Source of the DNA: Azorinus chamasolen
Lineage: Eukaryota; Mollusca; Bivalvia; Cardiida; Solecurtidae
Assembly: GCA_963576725.1 (NCBI GenBank)
Contig: OY755236.1
Location: 65,087,379 to 65,151,378, forward strand
Length of the DNA: 64,000 nucleotides
Direction: 5' to 3'
Shown here: piece after piece, positions 12,217 through 24,200 of the stretch
Layout: every line of letters begins with the position of its first letter
Numbering within the stretch: position 1 is the first letter of the stretch
The notes under the pieces: generated by a model
Seen by the model: the letters and a program-made list of their open reading frames with translations, nothing else
What the model was told of the DNA's origin: nothing
The model's database searches: none
Position numbers and translations under genes: made by a program

Positions 12217-15200
12217 ACACTTTTTGTCCGGACGATAACTTCAATATGCCTTATGCCAGTTGATTGAAACTTCATATATGGAAAGAGCATAATGAGAGGA
12301 AGTGTCATGCACAAGGTCCATAACTCTGGCTTCACTAATATAGGAGTTATTGCCCTTTGTAAAAAAACAACAACACTTTTTTGTCCGGACGATAACTCCT
12401 ATATGGCTCATGCCATTGGATTGAAACTTCATATATGGAAAGATCATGACGAGAGGAAGTGTCATACACAAGGTCCATAACTCTGGCTTCACTAATAATG
12501 GAGTTATTGCCCTTGTAAAAAAAATTCACAATTTTTTGTCCGGAAGATAACTCCTATATGGCTCATGCCATTGGATTGAAACTTCATATATGGAAAGATC
12601 ATGACAAGAGGAAGTGTCATACACATGGTCCATAACTCTGGCTTCACTAATAATGGAGTTATTGCCCTTGTAATGTTTTTTCATAATTTTTTGTCCGGAC
12701 GATAACTCCTATATGGCTCATGCCATTGGATTGAAACTTCATACATGGAAAGATCATGATAAGAGAAAGTGTCATGCTTAAGGTCCATAAATCTTGCTTC
12801 ACTAATATTGGAGTTATTGCCCTTTGTTAAAAAATCACAATTTTTTTGTCAGGATGATAACTCCTATATGGCACATGCCATTGGATTGAAACTTCATACA
12901 TGGAAAGATCATGATAAGAGAGTGTCATGCATAAGGTCCTTAACTCTGGCTTCAATAAATTGAGAGTTATTGCCCCTTGTACATTTGTTTAACGCTTTCT
13001 TGTCCGGATGATAACTCCTACATGGCTCTTGCCATTGTATTGAAACTTCATACATGGAAAGAGCATGATGAGAGAAAGTGTCATGAACAAGGGCTATAAC
13101 TCTGGCTTCAATACTTTTGGAGTTATTGCCCTTTGTTCCATTTTTTGTCCGATCAATAACTCCTGTTCGACTGATGCTATTGGAATGACATTTCATTTAT
13201 GGAAAGGGCATGATGAAAGTAAGTGTCGTGCACAAGGGCCATAACTTTGGTGTCAATATTTTTAGAGTTATTATCTGTTATCATTTTCTTCTTGAAAAAT
13301 GTGGTGTGGAAAGCGCATAATGAGGGGAAGTATCAATCATCAAGTCCATAACATTTTTAGTGATTTCCCTTTACATATTGTTTTTATTAGAGGGGAGACA
13401 TCCGTTTTTGTGACAAAAACCTCTAGTTCCACGCTGTTTCTGACTTGAATCCAATGAAACTTGACATGATGCTTTATCATAAAGAGAACTTGTGCATCTA
13501 ATTATAGTTTTCTAGTTTATCTTTTTCCTTACAGAGTTATGCCCCTTCGAATTGTACAAAGCTTATTCATGTGACCGTCACATTTTGGGGTGTATTAATC
13601 ACCTTCACTGATAGTTCTAGTTTTGGAATTATTTATTACATGAATATTCAAGAGGTAAATGGTTAAATGAATCTGTTCAATCGTGATACACAATGTTGGT
13701 TTTGTACAATTTGTGACAGTGATAATAGTTTAACCCTTTCCTTCAAATAAACACCTTTTCATGCCTTTGCAATCATAGTAGACCCAGATCAGGCAGCTCC
13801 AATAGGAGTTGTCTGATCAGGGTCGACTCTGTTTGTTTATGGAATTCTACAGCTTCTTCCATTTTCAAAAGTTCAGCTAATTAATGTTCATACAGGAGTA
13901 TTCATGAGGGAAAGGGATAAAGAAAGGAATTTTGGTATCAATATTTGGCTTATAATAGTGTTTATAAAGAAATGCGATCGCAGTTCCTTCTGCTACATGT
14001 ACTTAACATTTACACAAAGTTTCATACAAATATTCCAAACTATTTCTTAGATATTGCTCTGGATATTGCTCTGGACAGAATAAACGGTTATGTTTTTGGC
14101 AAACAAAGAGCCACAACTCTTACGGTCAATGTGAATGATACTTGCAGGGTCACATTTCCTTATGCTACTTAACATTTACACAAAAATTCAAAGAAAAACT
14201 CCAAACAGTTTCTGAGGTATGGCTCCTGACAGACAAAAAGGTTTTGCAAGGAAAGGGTCATAACTCTGGTACTCCAAAGGCAATGTGAGTGATACTTGCA
14301 GACCTACATTCAATTATGGTACTAAACATTTACACAAAGTTTCCAAGAAAAACTCTGTTTCCGAGATATGACTGGGATGCACAGAAGGATGCCCAGATGG
14401 ATGGACAATGGCAAAACTATATTCCTCTGCCGTCTGGGGGGCCGGGGTGGGGGGATGTTAGATACTATTGTAACCTTTTAAAACATGATGATGGCAACTT
14501 GAAGTTGTGATCTGTTGGATAGTGAACAAACAAGACATTGAAAATGTTGGGGATTGCTCCATTGTTTGCTAAACACTTCAGGTACAGTTTCTTCTCATGC
14601 ACCTTGTATTTTCTTTAAGGAGAATTAGCTGCTGCTATAAGGAATAAGACTGACTTGAGATTTGGGCTGTACCACTCATTATTTGAGTTCTTCAATCCAC
14701 TTTTTCTTGAGGACCAAAAGAACAATTATACTACAAACAGATTTGTTAAGGTAAGAACATTGCACCAACTAATCTCTGTCATTTGATAGACCCATTTATT
14801 ATTATTTATTTGAATGCAGGAAACCGGTGTACTCACATTTGAAAAGAGTGCAGACCAAAATCTGATGGCTCTGAGCACTCTGATCATAAGTAATCGTGAC
14901 ATTCAGCTAATTACCGGTGGAGGAAGACCCCAGAGACTTTTATGTGCATGGATCAAATTGAATTGTTTTGTACACGGAAGAACACCGGGAAGAGCCACTG
15001 ACCTATCACAAGCTAGAAGTCTTCCTCACATCAAAGATCCAGATGCCCAGATTGGACCATAACCACTGGAACACAGAGGCCCGGCATTAATTTAAAGGAT
15101 TAAGATTCTAACACATTATACTGTAATGCAAGTTGTTTGTTGCTTTGTATACTCGGTATATGTGCAAAGCCAATTTTCCATGCATGTCTAAAAATTTAAA

Positions 15201-18200
15201 AAAAAAAAAAAATCTTCTCTTAAATCATTTGTGCTAAATCAAGTTATTGCTATCATGCTATGTGTCAAAAATGTAGTCACTCAAAGCTAAGCTGATAGCT
15301 TTGTATTTTAACAAGAGAACAAATTATATTTTGTACTCAACAGTAGGGCTGAAACGAGTACCCGGGTACCCGCGGGTCGGGTAGAAACTGGCGGGTACTC
15401 GGGTACAAAATCACTACCCGTTACCCGATATGAAATCTTAAGCAGAATCTAATTGTTAGTTTTCATAACTGAGTGAAAGAAAGAAAGCTAAAAACACGTT
15501 AAAGATAACATTTATTCAAGCATTCTTTTGTGTATGAGCAGATAAAGCTTGAACAGGCAAGTAGACATAAAAACAGACATATGAAACAAGCCTCCGTTAA
15601 CACTTTGTTCGTTCGTATTCGACTGGTAAATGTGCATTCGTAACTATTCGTTGTATTCCGTAAGGGTTCGGAATATAGAAATAGCTGTGTAAGTTCCGTG
15701 TGGTAAATGTGTCTAATGTTGCTCCGCAGAGAGAATCAACCAATCAAATTTGAGGTCGCGGATTAACCATGACATTTGTTAGTGTAACCCTTTCTCAACT
15801 GAAAATACCAATATATAGTCTACATGTAAGGTGTATAACTGCGGACATTACCTTGATCTTGAATCAGTTATCTATTTACACAAGATTTACGTCGTAGGAC
15901 AACAGAAGAATGATGGAATAGTCTACACTTTCGCCAGTTATGTACAACACACTTTGCTTTCACAAACAATAAAACTTTCGTTTTAACACGTTCGCAATTT
16001 CATGCATGGCCCGGCACATCTGTAACAGCCAGGTTTACGTCACGTTGCTGCTTTATTTTAGCGAAATTCAAGCAACGATTCATATTTCATTCGAGAAACC
16101 AATAATAACCAAGGGAGGATACTACAGTAGGTACTTAGTAACGCTATAGTATAGACGTATGGTAAGTAGTACTTACCATACGTCTATACTATAGCGTTAT
16201 CGGGTACCCGCGGGTAATTGCAGAACGGGTACCCGGGTAGAAAATTTGTACCCGTTTCAGCCCTACTCAACAGATAATATGACCTATTGTCTCAGGTGAG
16301 TGATATTTGTGTCACAGGGTTAGACGAATATTATCCTGTTTGAACTAATATTTTCCCAACAAAGCAGTGATCTGCTATGTTTAGTTTGGTAAATATTATA
16401 CTGTAGTGTAGGCTAGATGTAGTTAGCTTATATACAGAGGTCCAGATAGATGCATAAATTAAAATATTTCAAGAATGAATTCTTTATTTCTCCACCAAAC
16501 CCTATGTTGTGACCACTATTTAGATTCGTCTCGAAGAGATGATTCTAAAGAGTGGTCCTAACATAGGGTTTGGTGGAGAATTGACGATTTTAGTATTTCA
16601 GTATTCACCTTTATCTGTTGCTCAGTTACATAGTATATGTAGTCAGTGTTACAGATTTGGTCTGCATTGTTCTCCATACTTACATTAATACATGTACAAT
16701 GATCCTTTTTAGGTCACATGGCATGAAGTGCCAAGGTGAACTATTGTGATTGCCCAGTGTCCATCGTCCACATTTTTAGCTCACCAGAGCACAAAGTGCT
16801 CAGGGTGAGCTTTTGTGATTGCCTGATGTCCGTCGGCGTCCGTCGTCCGTCATCAGTCGTCAACAATTTGAACCTTTAAAAATCTTCTCCTGAATCTACA
16901 GGGTTCTCAGCTTTCACCTTTGGCACATAGTATCATCTTTAGGTCCTCTATAAAAGTTATATAAATTATGGCCCTGGGGTCAAAATTGGCCCTGCCCCAG
17001 GGATGCCTTGTTTTCAATAGAAACATATAGTAAAACTTTGAAAATCTTCTCCTCTGAAACTGTAAGGCTCTCAGCTTTCATATTTGGCACATAGCATCAT
17101 GTTCAGGTCCTCTACAAAAGTTATATAAATTATGGCCCTGGGGTCAAAACTGGCCCCGCCCCAGGGGTGGGCAATTTTCAATAGAAACAAATAGTGAAAT
17201 CTTTGAAAATATTCTTCTCTGAAACTGGAAGGCCCTCAGCTTTCATATTTGGCACATAGCATCATGTTCAGGTCCTTTACAAAAGTTATATAAATTATGG
17301 CCCTGGGGTCAAAATTAACCCCGCCCCAGGGGTGGTCAGTTTTCAATAGAAACAAATAGTGAAATCTTTGAAAATCTTCTCCTCTGAAACTGGAAGGCTC
17401 TCAACCTTCATATTTGGCACAAAGCATCATGTTCAGGTCCTCTACAAAAGTTATATAAATTTTGGCCCTGGGGTCAAAATTGGCCCCGCCCCAGGGGTTG
17501 GGCAGTTTTCAATAGAAACAAGTAGTAAAATCTTTGAAAATCTTCTACTCTGAAACTGGAAGGCTCTCAGCTTTCATATTTGGCATATAGCATCATGTTC
17601 AGGTCCGCTACAAAAGTTATATAAATTATGGCCCTGGGGTCAAAATAGGCCCTGACCCAGGGGTGGGCAGTTTTCAATAGAAACAAATAGTGAAAACTTT
17701 GAAAATCTTCTTCTCTGAAACTGGAAGGCTCTCAGCTTTGATATTTGGCACAGAGCATCATGTTCAGGTCCTCTTCAAAAAGGATATAAATTATGGCCAC
17801 GGGGTCAAAATTGGCCCAGCCCCAGGAGTGGGCAGTTTTCAATAGAAAATCTTTGAAAATCTTCTTCTCTGAAACTGGGAGGTTCTCAGCTTTCATATTT
17901 TGCACATAGCATCATGTTCAGGTCCTCTACAAAAGTTGTATAAATTATGCCCCTGGGGTCAAAATTGGCCCCGCCCCAGGGGTAGCCAGTTTTCAACAGA
18001 AACATATAACTTGAAAACTTTGAAAATCTTCTCCTCTGATTGTCTGGTGAGCGCTTCAGGGCCAGTCTGGCCCTCTTGTTCTTAAAATGACATCTCCTAA
18101 ACTACTAGCTAAATTTTTTACAAACTTGGCAGGAATGTTCCTTGGGTCAACCTCTTCCAAAGTTTTTCAAGGAATTTGATTCCATGCAGAACTATCGTTG

Positions 18201-21200
18201 CTATGGCAACAATGTCCAAACAGAAATAAAAACTTTAAAAAATTCTACTTGTCAAAAACAAGGCCTAGGGCTACGAAATTTGGTATGCAGAATCATCTAG
18301 TGGACCTTTACATAGATTGTTCAAATTTTACCCCTGGGGTCAAAATTGGCCCAACCCCACGGGTCACAAGTTTTACATTGGATTATATAGAAACAACTTT
18401 AAAAATCTTCTTGTCCCAAACTGAAAGGCTTAGAGCTGTGATACTTGGTATGTAGCATCATCTTGTAGACCTTTACCAAGATTGTTCAAATTAAGCCTTT
18501 AAGGTGAAAATTGGCTCTGTCCCTTGGGGTCACAAATTTTACTGAAAACTTTAAAAATCTTCTTGTCAAAAACTGTAAGGCCTAGGGCTACTAAATGTGG
18601 TATGTAGAATCATCTAGGGGACTTCTACTGAAAAGCTTAGAGCTGTGATGTTTGGTATATAGCATCATCTGGTGACCCTTTACGAAGATTGTTCAAATTA
18701 TGCCCCTAGGGTCAAACACGGTCACATCCTGGGAGTCTCATGTTTTACATAGGATTATATAGTAAAAACTTTAAAATTTTATAATCTTTTTGTCCGAAAC
18801 CAAAAAGCTTAGAACTGTAATATTGGTATATAGCATCATCTGGTGAACCTTCACTAAGATTGTTCAAACATTTGATGAGAAATATTGACATCATGAATAT
18901 TAATTAGCTGCATTTTTATAATAGCAGTATAACCAATGGACTATTTTGCTGATGCAGAAACTGTAGAATCATATCTATATTATTTTTTAGAGAAACAGAG
19001 CAGTCCTGATTAGACGGCTCTTACAGCAGCCGTCTGATCTGGGACCACTCTGCTTTCAAAGGCATTTAAAGACGTTTATATGAAGTAATTGGTCAAGTTC
19101 AGAGCAACAGATAAAGGTGCATACTCAAATACTAAAATCTTTATTTCCCCATCAAACCCTATGTTGTGACCACTCTTTAGAATCATTTTGTCACAACATA
19201 GGGTTTTAGTGGAGAAATAAAGGAGTTATTCTTGGAAAAATTTCTCTGCAAGTCCTTTGTTTTGTTGCCAGTATGTGCTTGGACATTATCCTACATGATG
19301 ACCACATCCTTCTGAACCTCAGTTTGTGTCCATTTTACCGAGTGTACGTAAACATATAAGGAAAAGTATCAGTTTTGATACAACAGTTTGTCTGATTTTA
19401 AACGTCATTGGTACATGAAGTCTGTACATTTGCAAATCAAATTTTTATTCAAACTTACATGTACAAATGTATATATTATGCAACTTTTTGAACAAAAGTC
19501 CACCTAGATAATGATTAATGACTGTCCCTTCTACATTGTGCATGTATATATAAATATTACAGTTCAAGACGATGCCAGAGCTGTATGAGTTGGTAAACAA
19601 CTACCATCCAGATGTTATATGGTCAGATGGGGATTGGATGGTGGATGATACTTATTGGGATGCCCTCTCCTTCCTCACATGGCTCTACAATGATAGGTAA
19701 GATTGGTTTTATTTTCAGTGCTGTAAAAAATGCTTAGAAGGTACTTGAAGTATATGTTTTCATTTTAGTAAGAGATACTGGTAGATAATGCCTTTGAATG
19801 AAAGAAATGAATTATCTTAGTTGTGATTTTTTTTTTGTAAACTTTTCAAACAGTTTGATTCCAGATCAGAAACTTTGTGTCTAATTAAGACATTAATCAT
19901 GTGTTTAAAAAACCGAAGTACATGTAGACTATTTATTTGCAGATAAAAGTTACTTAGTCTTCAAATGGTTTAGAAATGCAATTTACTGCTTTGAGCCATA
20001 TGGCATTTGACTGATATAAGAAGATTGAACAGTAATATGTTTGAATATTTTGAAACAGATATTCTTTTTATTGATGTCTCACTTACAGCCCAGTGAAGGA
20101 CACAGTGGTTGTAAATGACAGATGGGGCAAAAACATACGTTGTAAACATGGAGGCTATTTAAACTGCAATGACAGGTTCAATCCTGGTATGTTAGAAAAA
20201 CAAACAAACTACGAGATGTGTCCTAAAGCATTGTAGACACCTATACAGAAATTAAAATAAAACTTTATTTCAATATTGTTAATTTTACTGTTGCAATAAA
20301 TAATGGCTTGACATGAAATACTGAAAGGTTCATTGTCAAATATTGACTGTTCTCAGGGGCATAGCTAGCAATACATGTATGCACTTGACAATTATTGACT
20401 GTTCTCAGGGGCATAGCTAGCAATACATGTATGCACTTATGCATGTGCGTAACATCCATCTGAAAGGTGAAACCTTTGTTATGGCCAAAATGGGAAAAAA
20501 TGAAAGGCTAAGGGTTGTAGATTTTGATAAACGTTCTGTCTTGTCATGTTAACTTTAACCCAAACCCTCGTATTGACGCATCTGTAAAAGTCACATTTTG
20601 AAACCATTGTGATAAATAGAGCATTTGATTTAAAGGAACAAATACTCTATTTATCATAAAAGTTTCAAAACTACACAATTCTGAATTTTCTCAGGGAAAG
20701 CATGCCACTAGACTCCTATAGCCACGGTGCATACATTACATTTGGATTCTGCTTTGCTCCTGGTTCTATTGGACTCCATTTCCTTCCACTACTACGTTCT
20801 CTGAACAGGTCATTTTGCCATGATTTGAAACACCACTTATTCTTCATAGTCTCCACATTCTTTTGGTCAGCAGCCTCTGTGTTTATACCTCATTGTAAAC
20901 TGCCTCTGTTGACCTCAGACTACTCAAATTCACCAGTACAGTAAAACCACTCTAAACCGGAATTTTAATAAAGAGCAATTAAGGTATTTTAGGCAGTTGA
21001 CTGCTTAATGCAGGGTGAAAGTCCTTTGGGAGTTTTCTGCATGACTTTCAACCTGCATTAAACTGCTACCTGTTTGAAAGACAGGCATTTATACTTATTT
21101 TTTATACCCCCCACAACAAAGTGTAGCGGAGTATACTGGAATCACTCTGTCCGTCGTCTTTTCGGTCGTTGTTCGGAGCTTTACTCTGCCATCCTTCAAC

Positions 21201-24200
21201 GGAACATTATTAAATTATGCAGTATTGTTGATCACCATCTGAAGTTGTGCACCTGCGATCGCAGTTTTGATTCGTCATTTCGTTATTCATTTATCGCCCT
21301 TTTCGTAATTTTAATAGACGAAATTTTGCCCGGAGCTTAGCTCCGCCATCCTTCAATGGAACATTTTTAAATTATTCAGTATTGTTGGTCACCATCTGAA
21401 GTTGTGCACCTGCGATTGCAGTTTTGATTTGTCATTTCATTATTGAATTATCTCCCTTTTGGTAATTATAATATATGAAATTTAATCCTGAGCTTTACTC
21501 TGTCCTACCTCAACAGAACTTCTTTTAACAGATTTTTTTTTTTTAAACTTAAGTAGTATTGTTCAACACCATCTGAGATTGTGCACCTGCAATTGCGGTT
21601 TTGATTTGATTCTTCATTTATGAATTATCTCCCTTTTTAGCTCACCAGAGCACAAAGTGCTCAGGGTGAGCTTTTGTGATTGCCTGATGTCCGTCGGCGT
21701 GCGTCGTTAACAATTTGAACCTTTAAAGTTCTTCTCCTCTGAATCTACAGGGGTCTCAGCTTTCATCTTTGGCACATAGCATCATCTGTAGGTCCTCTAC
21801 AAAAGTTATATTAATTATACCCCTGGGGTCAAAATTGGCCCTGCCCCAGGTAAGGGGTTTTCAGTTTTCAATAGAAACATATAGTGAAAACTTTGAACAT
21901 CATCTCCTCTAAAACTAGAAGGTCCTCAGCTTTCATATTTGGCACATAGCTTCAACTTCAGGGCTTCTACAAAAGTTATATAAATGATGCCCCTAGGGTC
22001 AAAATTGCTCCCACCCCTGGGATGGCCAGTAATTTGCAGCTGACTGCTTAAACAGCCCATGGGATCACTAGTTATGCATAGGAAAATCTTTAAAAATATT
22101 CTGAAACTACGTCCCAGAGCTTAGATATTTGGTGTATAGATTTACTTAGCATAACTTTATGAGTTTTATAAGTTCTGGGGTTAAAATTGGCCCTGCCCTG
22201 TGTGTATAGACTTCACATCAGAAACTACAGTCTGAAGGTTTCTCCTTAACCCTTTCCCTCATATAAACATGTTTTCATGCATTTGCAAACAGAGTAGACC
22301 CAGATAAGACAACTCCTAGAGGAGCCGTCTGATCAGGGTCTACTCTGTTTGCTAATAGAATTTTAAAGATCTGTTTCTTTACTTTCTAAAATGACTACAA
22401 TGTTCCACCTTCCATATTTCAGTATAGCCTTTTTGTCCATGAATATTCAGTAGGTATTGAAATTTGTAATAAACACAGAACAGGGAAAGGGTTATTATAT
22501 AAGCCTGCAGAGCTGAGACCAGTCAGTGTGAGTTCTTATATAATCACCCTTAGCCTGATCAGTAGAGTAGAAATTATGTTTAGACAAATAACACACACTC
22601 ATTTAAGATTGTGAAAACTGGATAGTTCTCTATATGCAGAACACTCTTAAAGCTTTTTTTCATACCTATGCCCTGCATTAAGCTACCAGATATCAATACA
22701 TGTACAGAGCATATCTGTTGTGAATTTCAGCTTAACTCTTTAGATGCTGGGTAATTTTGTAATCTGCTAAATTGTTGTCTGCAACATATTCATAAGTTAT
22801 CCTAACTACACACTTTTTTTCTAAGTTTTTCAGAAGTTCAGTCTCATTGACAAACAGTTTGGATATCAGATCAAGCCCCACATTATGTTGGCCCTGATCT
22901 GGATCCAAACTGTTTGCATAGGTCATTAGTGGTGGGAGAATCCCACTACACACTTTCTTTCTAAGTTTTTCAGAAGTTCAGTCTCATTTACAAACAATTT
23001 GGATATCAGATCAGGCCCCACATTATGTGGGGCCTGATCTGGATCCAAACTCTTTGTCAATGAGACTGAACTTCTGAAAAACTTAGAAAGAAAGTGTGTA
23101 GTTAGGATAACTTATGAATATGTTGCAGACAACAATTAATACATGTTACAGTGGTCTATGCTCTATCCATTCTTTCACTACATTCTTTCAGCATCATGTT
23201 CAGGTCCTCTACAAAAGTTATATAAATTGTGTCCCTGGGGTCAAAATTGGCACCGCCCCTGGGGTGTTAAGTTATCTCCCCTTATATAAAGTTACAGTTT
23301 AGACCATGAGATAGATATAATAATAATATCTCAGTTGATGGGTAGTACTGCGGATTGAAGCTGTCCTGCATTGAGTTGATGGGTAATGCTACGGATTGGA
23401 GTTGTCCTGCATTCTCTCCATCTCTGTATCAAATGTGCCAGTGGGGGGTATTAATCACCTTTAGTGATAGTTCTAGTTCGTTCAGTTTAAGGGGGTTTTA
23501 CTGTACGTTCACATTTATCCACATTGACAAACTCTTCTGATATGATTGCATCATTAACTATTCATGGCCATTTGCTCCTATTATCTTTGTGTGATGCTCT
23601 TTTTTAGCTCACCTGAGCCAAAGGCTCAGGATGAGCTATTGTGACCGCTCTTTGTCCGGCGTCCGGCCACATTTTCAAATGACATCTCCTCTGAAACTGC
23701 TGATCCGATTTTAATCAAATTTTGTCAGAAGCATCAGTGCCTAGGGGGAATGGAATGTTGTTCACATTATGACCGCCAGACCAAAAATGGCCCCGCCCAA
23801 GGGCTTATCAGTTTTTCATAGGAACATCTTTAAAAATCTTCTTCTCTGAAACTGTAAGGCCTAGACCTTTGATATTTGGCATGTAGCATGATCTTATGGT
23901 CCTCTACAAAGATTGTTCAAATTATGACCCCCGGACCGAAAATGGCCCCGCCCAAGGGCTTATCAGTTTTTCATAGGAAAATCTTTAAAATTCTTCTTCT
24001 CTGAAACTGTAAGGCCTAGGACCTTTGATATTTAGCATGTAGCATGATCTAACGGTCCTCTACAAAGATTGTTCAAATTATGACCCGGGCCAAAAATGGC
24101 CCCGCCCATGGGCTTATCAGTTTTTCACAGAAAAGTCTTAAAAATTCTTCTTCATTGAAACTGTAAGGCCTAGGACCTTTGATATTTGGCATGTAGCATG

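Larger units (their letters stand above)
10783..13620 (+). mobile_element. Helentron/HINE-like element, family H copy 1 (hosts a nested family B element)
   Basis: The 5' end is TATACCCCCATAAAC, followed by a GT microsatellite. About seven ~170-bp units (GTTATGCCCCTTTGTTTAA, CTGTTGACTTTTGTTC, AACTTGACATGATGC) follow. The 3' end is GGGGTGTATTAATCACC...TGATAGTTCTAG at 13620. It is interrupted at 12106-13426 by a family B element. Confidence 0.7.
21103..23476 (+). mobile_element. Helentron/HINE-like element, family H copy 2, with further nested repeats
   Basis: Starts TATACCCCCCACAAC and ends GGGGGGTATTAATCACC, then TTTAGTGAT, AGTT and CTAG at 23473-23476. The core near the 5' end (CTTCAACGGAACATT, GTTGTGCACCTGCGATC) is different from that of copies 1 and 3. 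It contains a family A fragment, a piggyBac-type MITE and a long foldback. Confidence 0.65.
20939..23503. mobile_element. pogo-type MITE split by a nested Helentron-like element
   Basis: The left end CAGTAAAACCACTCTAAAC follows TA (20937-20938). The right end GGGGGTTTTACTG is followed by TA (23504-23505). Inside the left part is the foldback CTTAATGCAGGGTGAAAGTC...GACTTTCAACCTGCATTAA. The family H element 21103-23476 is inserted in it. Only about 190 bp belong to the MITE itself. Confidence 0.7.

Noticed and set aside
14814..15062. 82-codon open frame after fucosidase exon 3
   Set aside because: It lies beyond a good donor at 14751, has no family match I can recognise, and looks like a dispersed repeat.
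16777..18078. Regular ~165-bp spaced repeats that could suggest a CRISPR array
   Set aside because: Units are tandem with no unique spacers, in a eukaryotic intron, and the element has Helentron-like ends.
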